Shown here piece by piece: positions 17,899-27,393 of a stretch of DNA of 64,000 nt (position 1 is its first letter; each line of letters opens with the position of its first letter). The stretch comes from Actinomyces marmotae (GTDB taxonomy: Bacteria; Actinomycetota; Actinomycetes; Actinomycetales; Actinomycetaceae), in contig NZ_CP053642.1 in the NCBI RefSeq assembly GCF_013177295.1, positions 1,550,001 through 1,614,000 of the forward strand, written 5' to 3'. The notes beneath the pieces were generated by a model, which worked only from the letters and a program-made list of their open reading frames with translations, made no database searches and was not told the DNA's origin. The position numbers were made by a program, and so were the translations under genes.

Positions 17899-19424
17899 AG
17901 GGCCGCGCCGGTGAGCTCGGCGGCGAGAGGGGCGCTGACCTTGGCGACCAGGCGCGTGCCGGCCTCGACGTACTCGATGGACTCGATATCGCCGTCGGCG
18001 TGGACGCGCGAGACGAGATCGCCCCGCGAGTAGGGCACGACGACGTCGACGGGCACATCCGGGCGGGGCAGCATCTCCTCCAGGCGCTCGCGCAGCTCCC
18101 CGACGCCCTCGCCGGTGCGCGCTGAGACGGTCAGGGCCCCGGGCAGCTGGGAGCGCAGGGCCACGAGCGTCATCGGATCGGCGAGATCGGCCTTGTTCAG
18201 GACAATGAGTTCGGGCACCTCCAGGGCGCCGGGGATCTCCGCCAGGACGGTGCGCACGGCGGCGATCTGGGACAGGGGGTCGGGGTGGGCGGCATCGACG
18301 ACGTGCAGGACGAGGTCCGCCTCCGCGACCTCCTCAAGGGTGGAGCGGAAGGCCTCGATGAGCTCGTGAGGCAGGTTGCGCACGAAGCCGACCGTGTCGG
18401 TGAGCGTGTAAACGCGCCCGTCGGAGGCCTGGGCTCGGCGAACCGTGGGGTCGAGGGTGGCGAAAAGGGCGTCCTGCACCATGATCCCCGCGCCGGTGAG
18501 GCGGTTCATGAGGGAGGACTTGCCAGCGTTGGTGTACCCGGCGATGGCGACGCTCGGGATGGGGCCGCGGCGGCGTGAGCCGCGCTTGACCTCGCGCGAG
18601 GGCGCCATGGCCCTGATCTCGCGGCGGAGCTTGGCCATGCGCTCGCGGATGCGGCGCCGATCGAGCTCGATCTTCGTCTCGCCGGGGCCGCGCGAGCCGA
18701 TGCCCTGTCCCCCGGCGACGCGCCCGCCGGCCTGGCGGGACATGGACTCGCCCCATCCGCGCAGGCGCGGCAGCAGGTACTCCAGCTGGGCGAGCTCCAC
18801 CTGGGCCTTACCCTCGCGGGACTTGGCGTGCTGGGCGAAGATGTCGAGGATGAGGGCGGTGCGGTCGACGACCTTGACCCGCACGACGTCCTCCAGGGCG
18901 CGGCGCTGGGAGGGGGCGAGCTCGCCGTCGACGATCACCGTGTCGGCCCCCGCGGCCGAGACGATCTCGGCGAGCTCCTTGGCCTTCCCGCTGCCCAGGT
19001 AGGTGGCGGGATCGGGGTGGTCACGGCGCTGGATGACGGCGTCGAGGACCTCCGAGCCGGCGGTCTCGGCCAGGGCGGCGAGCTCGGCCAGCGAGGTCTC
19101 GGCGTCCTGCGCCCCGGCAGGGCCTCCGGCGGCGCGCGGCAGGTCGAGGCCCACGAGCACGACCTTCTCCAGGCGGATCTGGCGGTACTCGACCTCGCTG
19201 ACGTCCTCCAACTCGGTGGACAGGGAGGCGACGCGCCGCGTGGCGGCACGGGCCTCCCGCTCCAGGGAGCCATCGTCGCTCTCGCGGCTCTCGTGCTGGG
19301 AGGCGGTGGAGGCCAGGGCGGTCCCCCGGCGGGAGAGGATGCGGGCGACGATCTCCTCGGCGCGGGCCTCAGCGGCCTCTGCGTCGTCGGGCCGGCCGGC
19401 GGTCTGGGGGGTGGGGTGGGTCAC
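17895..19424 (-). CDS. hflX: Ribosome-associated GTPase HflX
   Basis: GTPase that rescues or splits stalled ribosomes, 509 residues. The HflX N-terminal domain contains the conserved DPATYLGSGKAKEL and GIGSRGPGETKIELDRRRI. The G domain has G1 GYTNAGKSSLMN, G3 DTVGFVRNLP and G4 LNKADL. The GTG at 19424 is preceded by AAGGA at 5-base spacing and starts THPTPQTAG; the open frame upstream has no ribosome-binding site. In many actinobacteria hflX follows dapF and miaA. Here two transporters and a methyltransferase lie between. Confidence 0.95.
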   Translation of the reverse strand: MTHPTPQTAGRPDDAEAAEARAEEIVARILSRRGTALASTASQHESRESDDGSLEREARAATRRVASLSTELEDVSEVEYRQIRLEKVVLVGLDLPRAAGGPAGAQDAETSLAELAALAETAGSEVLDAVIQRRDHPDPATYLGSGKAKELAEIVSAAGADTVIVDGELAPSQRRALEDVVRVKVVDRTALILDIFAQHAKSREGKAQVELAQLEYLLPRLRGWGESMSRQAGGRVAGGQGIGSRGPGETKIELDRRRIRERMAKLRREIRAMAPSREVKRGSRRRGPIPSVAIAGYTNAGKSSLMNRLTGAGIMVQDALFATLDPTVRRAQASDGRVYTLTDTVGFVRNLPHELIEAFRSTLEEVAEADLVLHVVDAAHPDPLSQIAAVRTVLAEIPGALEVPELIVLNKADLADPMTLVALRSQLPGALTVSARTGEGVGELRERLEEMLPRPDVPVDVVVPYSRGDLVSRVHADGDIESIEYVEAGTRLVAKVSAPLAAELTGAAL

Positions 19425-19627
19425 TGGAGTCCTTCGGAATCGCGTGAGGCGGGCCCGGAGCGGGGCTCGACGGGCCGACCGATCCGGCGCGTCGGTCCGG
19501 GCGGCCGCATGGGCGGGGCCTGCTGGCCGCCGGTCACGGCATCCGGGTGATCCACATGGGCGCATTGTAGCGCAGTCGCGCCCGCTCCCCCCGGGGGTTC
19601 GGCGCTCGTCGGCGCTAGTCTCGGCGC

Positions 19628-20998
19628 GTGAGCCCATCGCCGACGACGCGGGCCCCCGCGCCGCCACCATCACCGCGCACCCTGCTGACCACGAGGCTGG
19701 GCCATCTGGCGATGGCGATGCTCGTCGTCGAGCTCCTGGCGGGGATGCAGACCTACATCAACCAGACGGTCCTGCCGCTGCTGGCCACCGACCTCGACGC
19801 CCGCGACTCCTACGGCCTGGTCACGGCCGCCGCCCAGGTGCCCGCGTTCCTCACGATGCCCCTGGGCGGCGCGATGCTGGAGCGCTGGCGCGCCGGCGCC
19901 CTCATGACGGCTCTGACCGCGCTGCTCACGGCGGGCGCGGTCATCGGCGCGCTCGCGCCCACCATCTGGGTGTACATCCTGGGCGAGGTGCTGCGCGGCC
20001 TGGCGGCGGGGGCCCTCGCCACCGTGTCGATGGGGGTGCTCGTGGCTGGGTTGCCCGATGCCTGGCGGCGCCTGTACGCGGCGGCGGGATCGGCGATGTG
20101 GGTGGTCTCCTCCCTCATCGGGCCCGCCTACGCCGCGGCCCTGAGCGCCGCCGCCGGGTGGCGCTGGGCGCTCGTGGGCTACCTGCCCGTCCTCGTGGCG
20201 GCGCGGGCGGCGATGGCGCACGAGGCGGCGGACCTGCGCTTGCGCGGGGACGACGGCGCGCCGTGGATCCCCGCACTGGCAATGGCGGGCGGGGTCGGCG
20301 TCATCGGCGCGGCCCGGGCGGCGAGCCTCTGGTTCTGGCCGATGGCGGGCCTCGGGATGGTCCTCGTGGTGGGGGCTTGCGCGCGTGTCTTCCCCGCGGG
20401 CTCCCTGCGGCTGGAGCGCGGGCGCAGGGCCGCCGTCGGGACCCTGGCGTGGCTGTGCTCCCTCTACTTCACGATCGACCTGGTGGTGGCGCCGGCCGCC
20501 CATGACGTGCTGGGGCTGGGCCCGGGCGCGATCGGCTGGGCGCTGACGACGGCGGGCGTGTGCTGGTCGGTGATCGCGATGCGCTGCGGGGCGCGCCCCG
20601 CCCGCGATCCCCGGCTCCTGCGGCGGCGCGCGGCCCTGGCGGGGATCGCCTTCGCCTCCGGGGGCGCGCTCATGATCGTGGCCCTGGCTGGCGCCGCCCC
20701 CTGGTGGTGCCTGCACGCGGGTTTCGGGATCCTCGGGGCCGGGATGGGGCTGACGAACCAGGACGCGTGGCTGCGGGTCATCACCGCGCCCGAGATCGAT
20801 GACGGCATCAGCCAGGCGCGCGCCGCCACCTCCGCCGCCGTGGCGGGCTCGGCGGGGGCCGCTGCCCTGGCCACGCTCGTCACCGCCGCCGTGGCCCCGA
20901 CAACGGCCGGGGTCGAGGCGCGCCTGCTCGTCCCCGCGCTCATCGTGCTCGTGGTGGGGCTGGCCGCCACTCCCCTGCTCGCGCGGCGCATGGATTGA
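19628..20998 (+). CDS. MFS transporter
   Basis: Major facilitator protein of 456 residues with about 12-14 hydrophobic segments. An N-terminal cytoplasmic Pro-rich tail is followed by the first membrane helix (LGHLAMAMLVVELLAGMQTY). The loop after helix 2 (LGGAMLERWRAG) resembles the MFS A-motif. The substrate cannot be told; drug-efflux-like proteins are the nearest type. GTG start 203 bp from the divergent hflX. The RsmC-like gene follows after 55 bp and may be cotranscribed. Confidence 0.8.
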   Translation: MSPSPTTRAPAPPPSPRTLLTTRLGHLAMAMLVVELLAGMQTYINQTVLPLLATDLDARDSYGLVTAAAQVPAFLTMPLGGAMLERWRAGALMTALTALLTAGAVIGALAPTIWVYILGEVLRGLAAGALATVSMGVLVAGLPDAWRRLYAAAGSAMWVVSSLIGPAYAAALSAAAGWRWALVGYLPVLVAARAAMAHEAADLRLRGDDGAPWIPALAMAGGVGVIGAARAASLWFWPMAGLGMVLVVGACARVFPAGSLRLERGRRAAVGTLAWLCSLYFTIDLVVAPAAHDVLGLGPGAIGWALTTAGVCWSVIAMRCGARPARDPRLLRRRAALAGIAFASGGALMIVALAGAAPWWCLHAGFGILGAGMGLTNQDAWLRVITAPEIDDGISQARAATSAAVAGSAGAAALATLVTAAVAPTTAGVEARLLVPALIVLVVGLAATPLLARRMD

Positions 20999-21053
20999 GC
21001 GGGACCAGCCCCGGGCCCGCCCGGCCTCGTCGGCAGCGGGTAGCCTGGGCGGC

Positions 21054-21665
21054 GTGAGCGACCAGCATTACTTCACCGCCTCCCCGGCCACCCGGGCCGC
21101 TGAGCGCCGCCACCGGTTCACGATCCGGGGCCGCGAGGTGGAGGTGACCACGGCCTCCGGCGTCTTCAGCGCGGACCGCCTGGACAAGGGCACGTGGGTG
21201 CTGCTGGACCACGTGCCCGATCCGCCCGAGACCGGCCGCTTCCTGGACCTGGGCTGCGGCTGGGGCCCGATCGCCCTGGCCCTGGGCTCGGCCTCCCCGG
21301 CCGCGGAGGTCCTGGCCGCCGACACCAACGAGCGCGCCGTGGACCTCACGGCGCGCAACGCGGAGGCCGCCGGGCTGGGGGGCGTGCGCGCCGCCCCGGC
21401 CGGCGCGCTCCTCACCGAGTTGCGCGCCTCCGGGCGGCGCCTGGACCTCATCTGGTCCAACCCCCCGGTGCGGATCGGCAAGGAGGCGCTGCACGCGCTG
21501 CTGACGGACTGGCTGCCGCTCCTGGCCGACGACGGCGAGGCCTGGCTCGTCGTCGGCAAGAACCTGGGGGCGGACTCGCTGGCCGCCTGGCTCGCGTCCC
21601 AGGGCTGGGCGGTGGCGCGCGAGGCCTCGGCCAAGGGATTCCGGGTCCTGCGCGTCAGCCGCTGA
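21054..21665 (+). CDS. RsmC/RlmG-like class I SAM-dependent methyltransferase
   Basis: 203-residue methyltransferase of the small-methyltransferase family, probably a 16S or 23S rRNA guanine-N2 enzyme. The SAM-binding motif is LDLGCGWGPIALAL and the catalytic motif is IWSNPPVRIGK (NPP type). It begins with GTG at 21054 and corresponds to the catalytic half of RsmC, a size common in actinobacteria. Its 3' end overlaps the convergent MFS gene by 11 bp. Confidence 0.88.
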   Translation: MSDQHYFTASPATRAAERRHRFTIRGREVEVTTASGVFSADRLDKGTWVLLDHVPDPPETGRFLDLGCGWGPIALALGSASPAAEVLAADTNERAVDLTARNAEAAGLGGVRAAPAGALLTELRASGRRLDLIWSNPPVRIGKEALHALLTDWLPLLADDGEAWLVVGKNLGADSLAAWLASQGWAVAREASAKGFRVLRVSR

Positions 21666-23223
21666 GAGTTCCGCCGTCCGCGCCGCCCCCGCGCCGCCCG
21701 GCCCCGCGCCGCCCGGCCCCGGCGCGCAGGTCGAGGACCGCCAGGGCGAGCGCCATCAGGCAGATCGCGGCGCTCGCGCCCAGGCCTATGAGGAAGCCCT
21801 GGTCCCAGCCCTGGCGGCCCGCCGTCGTCAACGCGATGCCGGTCAGCGCGGCGATCCCCACCGAGGTGCCGATGCGCTGGCTGGTCTGGAGAATGCCACC
21901 GGCCGCCCCGGCGTAGTGGAGGGGCACCTCGGCCAGGGAGAGCGTCTGGTTGGGCGAAACCACCATCGCCTGCCCGGCGCCGTGAAGGATGAGGGTGAGG
22001 CCCGCCCACCAGAACGGCAGGCCACGGGTGGCGTGGAGGCGGACGACGAGCATCGTGGCCAGAAAGCTCGCGATGACGAGCGCCAGTCCGATGAGCACCA
22101 TGGGGCGCCCCACGCGCAGCGCGTGCCGCCCGGCGATCGGAGCGCAGATGGCCCCCGCCAGGGCGGAGGGCAGCCCCACCAGGCCCGCCGCGAGGGCGGA
22201 GGAGCCCAGGCCCTGCTGGACGTACTGGGCAATGATGAGCCAGATCCCCGCCACTGAGGTGAAGTAGGCGCCGATGAGCAAGGTGCCGACGGCGAAGGAG
22301 CGCGTGCGGAAGAGCCCCAGGTGGACCATGGGCTGACGCCCGCGCATCGCGTAGCGGCGCTCCCAGACGAGCCAGCCGGCTCCCAGGGCCAGCCCGATGC
22401 CGAGGCTCCCCCAGATCCAGGCGCCCACCGGTGAGTCGGAGCGCTCAACGAAGGGGAGCATGACGAGGAGGGTCGCCAGACCCAGGAGCATCATCCCCAC
22501 GGGGTCGAAGTCGGCGCGGGGCCGTCTGGCGCTCACGGAGGCGCCGGAGCGCCGAGGGCCGGGAGCGGCGGTGGTGGTGGAGGGGGCCCAGGCGGAGGCG
22601 GGCAGGACCCTCAGCGCGACGACCACGCCGATGAGCGCGACAGGCACATTGACGAGGAAGGAGGCGCGCCACCCGGCCTCGGGGCCGAGCGCCCCGATGA
22701 GCGCGCCGGACATGGCCGGCCCCACGGCGACGGACACGCCCACCATCCCACCGAACATCCCGAAGGCGCGCCCGCGCCGCTCACCCACGAAGTACTGCTG
22801 GATCATCCCGGTGACCTGGGGGCTCAGCAAGCCCGAGCCCACGCCCATGAGCAGGCGCGCCAGGTTGAGGGCGAGGAGGGAGGGCGCCAGGCCGCAGAGG
22901 AGGGCGCCGGTGCCGAAGACCGCCAGGCCAGCCACGAGCAGGCGGCCCCGGCCCAGCACGTCCCCGGCGCGCCCCGCGGCCACGAGCAGGATCCCGAAGA
23001 CGAGGGCGTATCCGGAGACCACCCACTGGAGCGCGGAGGTGGAGGCGCGCAGGCTCGTCTCAATGGCGTGCAGGACCACGTTGACCGAGGAGACGGCCAG
23101 GAGGGACATGAAGGCAGCGATGAGCAGGACGGAGAGGATCTCCTTCTGCTGGCGGTCCATCGGCCCCGACCCACTGGCCGCGGGAGCGGCGGGGTGGGGG
23201 GAGTCGCTGGCGCTGGGTGTCAC
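21655..23223 (-). CDS. DHA2-type MFS drug exporter
   Basis: 522-residue EmrB/QacA-like MFS exporter with about 14 predicted membrane helices. Typical features are the motif-A region GRAGDVLGRGRLLVAGL and the motif-C-like GMVGVSVAVGPAMSGALIG. The GTG at 23223 follows brnQ by 23 bp on the same strand, so it probably ends the brnQ transcript. An internal ATG at 23160 is an alternative start. The substrate is unknown; multidrug efflux is the family expectation. Confidence 0.85.
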   Translation of the reverse strand: MTPSASDSPHPAAPAASGSGPMDRQQKEILSVLLIAAFMSLLAVSSVNVVLHAIETSLRASTSALQWVVSGYALVFGILLVAAGRAGDVLGRGRLLVAGLAVFGTGALLCGLAPSLLALNLARLLMGVGSGLLSPQVTGMIQQYFVGERRGRAFGMFGGMVGVSVAVGPAMSGALIGALGPEAGWRASFLVNVPVALIGVVVALRVLPASAWAPSTTTAAPGPRRSGASVSARRPRADFDPVGMMLLGLATLLVMLPFVERSDSPVGAWIWGSLGIGLALGAGWLVWERRYAMRGRQPMVHLGLFRTRSFAVGTLLIGAYFTSVAGIWLIIAQYVQQGLGSSALAAGLVGLPSALAGAICAPIAGRHALRVGRPMVLIGLALVIASFLATMLVVRLHATRGLPFWWAGLTLILHGAGQAMVVSPNQTLSLAEVPLHYAGAAGGILQTSQRIGTSVGIAALTGIALTTAGRQGWDQGFLIGLGASAAICLMALALAVLDLRAGAGRRGAGRRGGGADGGTLSG

Positions 23224-23246
23224 CAGCCCACCCTAGGACCCGGGGC

Positions 23247-24620
23247 TCAGTACTGCGAGGCGATGGCCCTCCGGACCTCGTCGGGCACGTCGCTGGTGTC
23301 GCTGGCGGGGCGGCTCCACCGGCCGGTGGCGACATCCACGCCGATCGAGAGCGCGATGACGATGACCACCGGCAGGACCCACCCGATCGAGTTGTCCCAG
23401 GCTCCGGTGCGCGCGAGGAGGTCGGAGGGCGCCGACCAGCCGGTCTCCGCAGCGGCGGAGACGGCGCCGAGGACGGCGGCCAGGCTCACGGGCACCCGAT
23501 ACGTCCAGTGCAGATGGCCCGGGGCGGCGCTGTCGATGAGCGTGACGACGATGAGGGTGATGACGATGGGGTAGAGCAGGAGCGTGACCGGCGAGATGAT
23601 GACGATCATGGCGCTCAGGCCCAGGTTGGTCAGCGCCAGGGCGACGGCGGAGCAGCCGATGGCCTGGGCGCGGAAATCGATCCGGGGCCAGGCGGTGTTG
23701 GCGTAGCCGGCCCAGGAGGAGATGAGCCCGATGGCGGTGGAGAGGCAGGCGAGGACCACGACGAGGGCGAAGACCACCGTGCCCGTGGGCCCGAGGGAGT
23801 CGGCGGCGGCGGCGCGCAGGAGCGAGGTGCCGTCGGCGGGATCCCCGTCGGCGTGCATGCCCAGCAGCGCCAGGCTGCCGTAGACGGCCGCCAGGCAGAT
23901 CGCGGCGATGACCCCGGCGCCACTGGTGCCCCACAGGATCTGCCTGTCGGTGCTCAGCCCCTGGGCGCGCAGGGTGGTGATGACGACGATCCCGAAGACG
24001 GTGGCCGCCAGCGCGTCCATGGTGAGGTAGCCCTGGGTGAGCCCGGCGGCCAGCGGCGCGGTGGTGTAGGCGCCGGTGGCGGGTCGATCGATCACCGGGC
24101 CCGCCATGATGGCGGCGGCGCACAGCACCGCGATGAGGATGAGGAGCGCGGGCGTCAGGAACTTGCCGATGCGGTCGGCCAGGCGCGAGGGCCGCAGGGA
24201 CAGGGCGAGCGCGACGGCGAAGAACCCGACGGCGTGGAGGGCCAGGGCCACGGGGCCGGTGGGCATCCCGGCGAGCTCCAGGAGCGGCCTCGTGGCGAGC
24301 TCGTAGGAGACGATCGCGGTCCTGGGGATGGCGTAGAGCGGGCCGATGGACAGGTAGACGACGAGCGGGAGGACGCGCCCGAAGCGGGGCCCGACCCTTC
24401 GGGCCAGGCCGAGGATCCCCTCCCCGGAGGTGGACACGGCGATGACGCCCAGGAGCGGCAGGATGACCCCGGTGGCGATGAAGCCGATGACGACGACGCC
24501 CACCGCGTCCCCGCTGGAGGCGCCCAGGGAGGGCGGGAAGATGAGGTTGCCCGCCCCGAAGAACAGGGCGAAGAGCATGAGGCCGGTCGTGGCGACCTGG
24601 CGCAGGTCGTGGCCGATCAT
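23247..24620 (-). CDS. brnQ: Branched-chain amino acid:cation symporter BrnQ
   Basis: Integral membrane LIVCS-family importer of Leu, Ile and Val, 457 residues and about 12 helices. The start MIGHDLRQVATTGLMLFALF and GAGNLIFPPSLG are highly characteristic, as is IGPLYAIPRTAIVSYE. The ATG at 24620 overlaps the stop of the DapF-like gene by 4 bp, so translation is coupled. The open frame continues upstream through the DapF gene in another phase and is not real coding there. Confidence 0.93.
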   Translation of the reverse strand: MIGHDLRQVATTGLMLFALFFGAGNLIFPPSLGASSGDAVGVVVIGFIATGVILPLLGVIAVSTSGEGILGLARRVGPRFGRVLPLVVYLSIGPLYAIPRTAIVSYELATRPLLELAGMPTGPVALALHAVGFFAVALALSLRPSRLADRIGKFLTPALLILIAVLCAAAIMAGPVIDRPATGAYTTAPLAAGLTQGYLTMDALAATVFGIVVITTLRAQGLSTDRQILWGTSGAGVIAAICLAAVYGSLALLGMHADGDPADGTSLLRAAAADSLGPTGTVVFALVVVLACLSTAIGLISSWAGYANTAWPRIDFRAQAIGCSAVALALTNLGLSAMIVIISPVTLLLYPIVITLIVVTLIDSAAPGHLHWTYRVPVSLAAVLGAVSAAAETGWSAPSDLLARTGAWDNSIGWVLPVVIVIALSIGVDVATGRWSRPASDTSDVPDEVRRAIASQY

Positions 24621-25582
24621 AGGACCACCACCCGCGCGATGAGGCTGGCCAGGCCGGTGAGGATGATGCTTCCCCCCGGGGCTGCGCCCGCGTGGGCCCC
24701 GACCTCCCCGCCGGGGACGAGCAGGCGGTAGGACTCGGGGGCGCCCTCGCCCTCCCACTCGTGGAGGGCGGCGGCGACGGCGCAGCAACTCATCGCGGTG
24801 GAGGGGGCGTCCCCCTCCGAGCGGCCCAGGGCCCTCAGGCGGGCCACGCCGATCGGCTCCCCAGTGGCGGGGTCGGCCTCCTCGCCCAGGGGGACCACGG
24901 CATCCAGGGCCACCGGCGCGGACGGCTCGGGCTCGTAGCGCACGGCCCCGCCGGGGCCGATGGCCCCCTCGGGGCTCGCCGCGTCGAGCTCGGCCTCGTC
25001 GGCCAGGGCGATGACGATGTGGGTGGCCGCGGCGCCCGTCATGGTGACGCTCAGGCCCGCGCGGGGGCCGTCGATCCCCGGGATGGCGACGGCGGTATCC
25101 CAACCGGGCCAGTCCTCGTCCGCCCCGGCGGGGCGGGAGGGCAGGCGCGCGGGCCCCATGTCCACGGCCCACAGGTCTCCGATCCTGGTGGCGGTGCGAG
25201 CGCCCCCGCGCGTCCCGATGGTCACCGATGCGCCCTCGAGGATCACGGCCAGGGACTCGGCGATGAGGGTCTGGGCGAGCAGGAGCGCGGCGCTGGGGGA
25301 TGCCCCGGCGACGGCCCCATCGGCGCTGTAGTGGTCCATGAACCACTCCGCCTCGGGCACGGCCTCGGCGAAGCGCTCGGCCCCGGGCAGGCTCGCCGTG
25401 CGCACGACGCGCACGAGCCCGCTGGCGCCGATGCCGCCGCGCCGGTCGCACACAGCGGCGATGTCCGCGGCAGTGAGAGGGACATCGCAGTCGGGATCGA
25501 CGAGCATGAGGAGGTCGTCGCCCGCCGCGCGCCCCTTGATGAGCTCGTGGCCCGCCAGGCCGTTGCGCGTCGAGGTGGTCAT
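24617..25582 (-). CDS. DapF-like protein with degenerate active site
   Basis: 321-residue homologue of diaminopimelate epimerase, placed directly after miaA as true dapF is in many actinobacteria. Fold markers remain: CDRRGGIGASGLVRVVR, WFMDHYSADGAVA, VPGGEV. Active-site blocks are altered: the expected MCGNG region reads ASPS (about residues 94-97), so the first catalytic Cys is gone. The second region reads MSCCAVAAA (Cys 266-267) instead of SCGTG. The NPH block reads ATH, and the Asn near the start reads Asp. Epimerase activity is therefore doubtful. It could be a structural remnant or have a new role. Translationally coupled to brnQ. Confidence 0.8.
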   Translation of the reverse strand: MTTSTRNGLAGHELIKGRAAGDDLLMLVDPDCDVPLTAADIAAVCDRRGGIGASGLVRVVRTASLPGAERFAEAVPEAEWFMDHYSADGAVAGASPSAALLLAQTLIAESLAVILEGASVTIGTRGGARTATRIGDLWAVDMGPARLPSRPAGADEDWPGWDTAVAIPGIDGPRAGLSVTMTGAAATHIVIALADEAELDAASPEGAIGPGGAVRYEPEPSAPVALDAVVPLGEEADPATGEPIGVARLRALGRSEGDAPSTAMSCCAVAAALHEWEGEGAPESYRLLVPGGEVGAHAGAAPGGSIILTGLASLIARVVVL

Positions 25583-25591
25583 GCGCCCACC

Positions 25592-26596
25592 CTATGCGAC
25601 GGGCTGGGGCTGCCCGGAATCCGCGGCCCCGACCAGCCCCAGCGCGACGTCGAGAACCCGCTGCCGCTCGCCGTCGGGCACCGCCCCATCAGGGGTGAGG
25701 TGCATGTCGATCCAGTGGATGCGCGGGTCTCGGCGGAACCACTTGAGCTGGCGGCTCGCGAGTCGGCGGGTGTCGGCGGCCGTGGCGGCGACGGCCTCCT
25801 CGACGCTGATCCCCCCGTCGATGACGGCTAGGGCCTGGGCGTAGCCGATGGCGCGCCTCGCCGTCGGCCCCTCGCGAAGCCCGGCGCTGATGAGCCCGCG
25901 GGTCTCCTCGATGATGCCCGGGCCCGCCACGGGGCGGAACATGGCGGCGGCGCGGGCGTTGATGCGGGCGCTCAGGGCCTCGCGCGGCGGGCGCAGGGCC
26001 AGGTGGACGGTCGGGGCGACGTCCTCGTAGCGGGGCAGGGTGGCCGAGAAGGGGCGACCGGTGACGGCCAGGACCTCCAGCGCGCGCACGATGCGACGGG
26101 TATCACCCTCATCGATGCGCTGGGCGGACAGGGGGTCGGCGCCGGCCAACTCCTCCCACAGGGCGCGGGCGCCTTCGGCGCGGGCGCGCTCCTCCAGGCT
26201 CGCGCGCACGGTCGGGTCGGTGCCGGGGAAGTCGAGGGCGTCGGTGACGGCGCGGACGTAGAGGCCCGAGCCGCCGACGATGAGGGCCCGCCCGCCGCGG
26301 GCCTCGATGGCGGCGAGATCGGCGCGGGCGTGCCGCTGGTAGGCGGCGACGGAGGCCTCCTGGGCAACGTCGAGGACGTCGATCTGATGGTGGGGGTAGC
26401 CGCGGCGCTCGGCCAGCGGGAGCTTGGCGGTGCCCACGTCCATGCCCCGGTAGAGTTGGGAGGCGTCGGCCCCCAGGATCTCGCTGCTGGCGGGTCCGCC
26501 GCCGAGGGCGTCGGCCAGGTCGAGGGCGAGCTCTGACTTGCCGGTCGCCGTCGGGCCGACGACGGCGATGCGCGTGAGTGCCACGGTGGGCCTCAC
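25592..26596 (-). CDS. miaA: tRNA dimethylallyltransferase
   Basis: Transfers the dimethylallyl group to A37 of tRNAs reading UNN codons. MiaB, encoded at 38.1-39.8 kb, thiomethylates the product. The P-loop is GPTATGKSELALDLA (residues 14-28), followed by GADASQLYRGMDVGTAK and the catalytic-region motifs. RRLASRQLKWFRRDPRIHW near the C-terminus is conserved. The GTG start overlaps the stop of the upstream YbjN-domain gene (GTGA). 334 residues. Confidence 0.96.
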   Translation of the reverse strand: MRPTVALTRIAVVGPTATGKSELALDLADALGGGPASSEILGADASQLYRGMDVGTAKLPLAERRGYPHHQIDVLDVAQEASVAAYQRHARADLAAIEARGGRALIVGGSGLYVRAVTDALDFPGTDPTVRASLEERARAEGARALWEELAGADPLSAQRIDEGDTRRIVRALEVLAVTGRPFSATLPRYEDVAPTVHLALRPPREALSARINARAAAMFRPVAGPGIIEETRGLISAGLREGPTARRAIGYAQALAVIDGGISVEEAVAATAADTRRLASRQLKWFRRDPRIHWIDMHLTPDGAVPDGERQRVLDVALGLVGAADSGQPQPVA

Positions 26597-27393
26597 AGCT
26601 CGGGCAGGAGAGGGGCGATGGCGCGCAGCGCCTGCGTGCAGGAGGCCAGGGCGGTGTCGAGGTGGAGGCGCAGCTGGTCGTCGGTGATGCCCGCGCGCAG
26701 GTCGGTGATGTAGATGGCGCGGATGAAGGGACCCTCGGGGCCGTCGACGATGGCGACGGTCGGGAAATAGCGGTCGCGGTTCCAGTCGTTGACGGCGGAT
26801 GCGAGCTCGTCGCGCTGCCCCTCGGGGCCGGGCTCGGCCCAGTCCCCGGAGATGAGGAGCCAGCCGTCGTGCTCGGCGGGGATCTCGATGATGAAGGGGA
26901 AGCCGTCCCAGTTGCCCATGAGGGTGGCGTGGCCCTGATCCTCCTCGCGGCGGATCCGATAGGACATCTCCGAAGCGAGCATGGACTCGATGCGCTCCAG
27001 GGTCAGGCGCGAGGTGACCTGCTCGTCGGCGGGCTGCGCGGAGCCCCGCGCGCCCCGGGCCCCGCTGCGGGTGCGGGGCGCGCCACCTGGGCCCGCGCTG
27101 ACGTTCTCCGAGCCATGTCGCCGGGGGCTCCCAAGGGGGCGGACGCGGTTGGGGCGGCCAAAGGGGTCCGCTGAGTCCGCCGAGTCGACGGGGTCGATCG
27201 AGTCGGATGAGGGTCCCCCCGGGGCTGATCCCGCCGATGGGGCGGATCGCGCGGAGGATGGCGAGGGCCCGGGCGAGGAGTCCCCCGCGGAGCGCGCGGC
27301 GCCGGCCCGCCGGTCCCAGCCCTTGCCCATCGATCGGGCGATGAAGCCGGCCAGGCGCTCAAGGCGTGTGCGCCGCCGAGGGGCCTCGCTCAC
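26593..27393 (-). CDS. YbjN-domain protein with long disordered N-terminus
   Basis: 266 residues. The C-terminal 120 residues (LTLERIESMLASEMSYRIRREEDQG to the end) resemble YbjN/sensory-transduction-regulator domains, small alpha/beta folds of unclear biochemical role in actinobacteria. About 120 N-terminal residues are Ser/Pro/Asp/Arg-rich and probably disordered. The GTG at 27393 overlaps the previous YbjN gene's stop by 4 bp, and its own stop overlaps miaA. The two YbjN paralogues and miaA form one unit. Confidence 0.82.
   Translation of the reverse strand: MSEAPRRRTRLERLAGFIARSMGKGWDRRAGAARSAGDSSPGPSPSSARSAPSAGSAPGGPSSDSIDPVDSADSADPFGRPNRVRPLGSPRRHGSENVSAGPGGAPRTRSGARGARGSAQPADEQVTSRLTLERIESMLASEMSYRIRREEDQGHATLMGNWDGFPFIIEIPAEHDGWLLISGDWAEPGPEGQRDELASAVNDWNRDRYFPTVAIVDGPEGPFIRAIYITDLRAGITDDQLRLHLDTALASCTQALRAIAPLLPEL

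Noticed and set aside
23217..24731. 504-codon plus-strand open frame antisense to brnQ
   Set aside because: It consists of low-complexity Gly/Asp/Arg-rich sequence complementary to a clear BrnQ gene. It is a GC-bias shadow.
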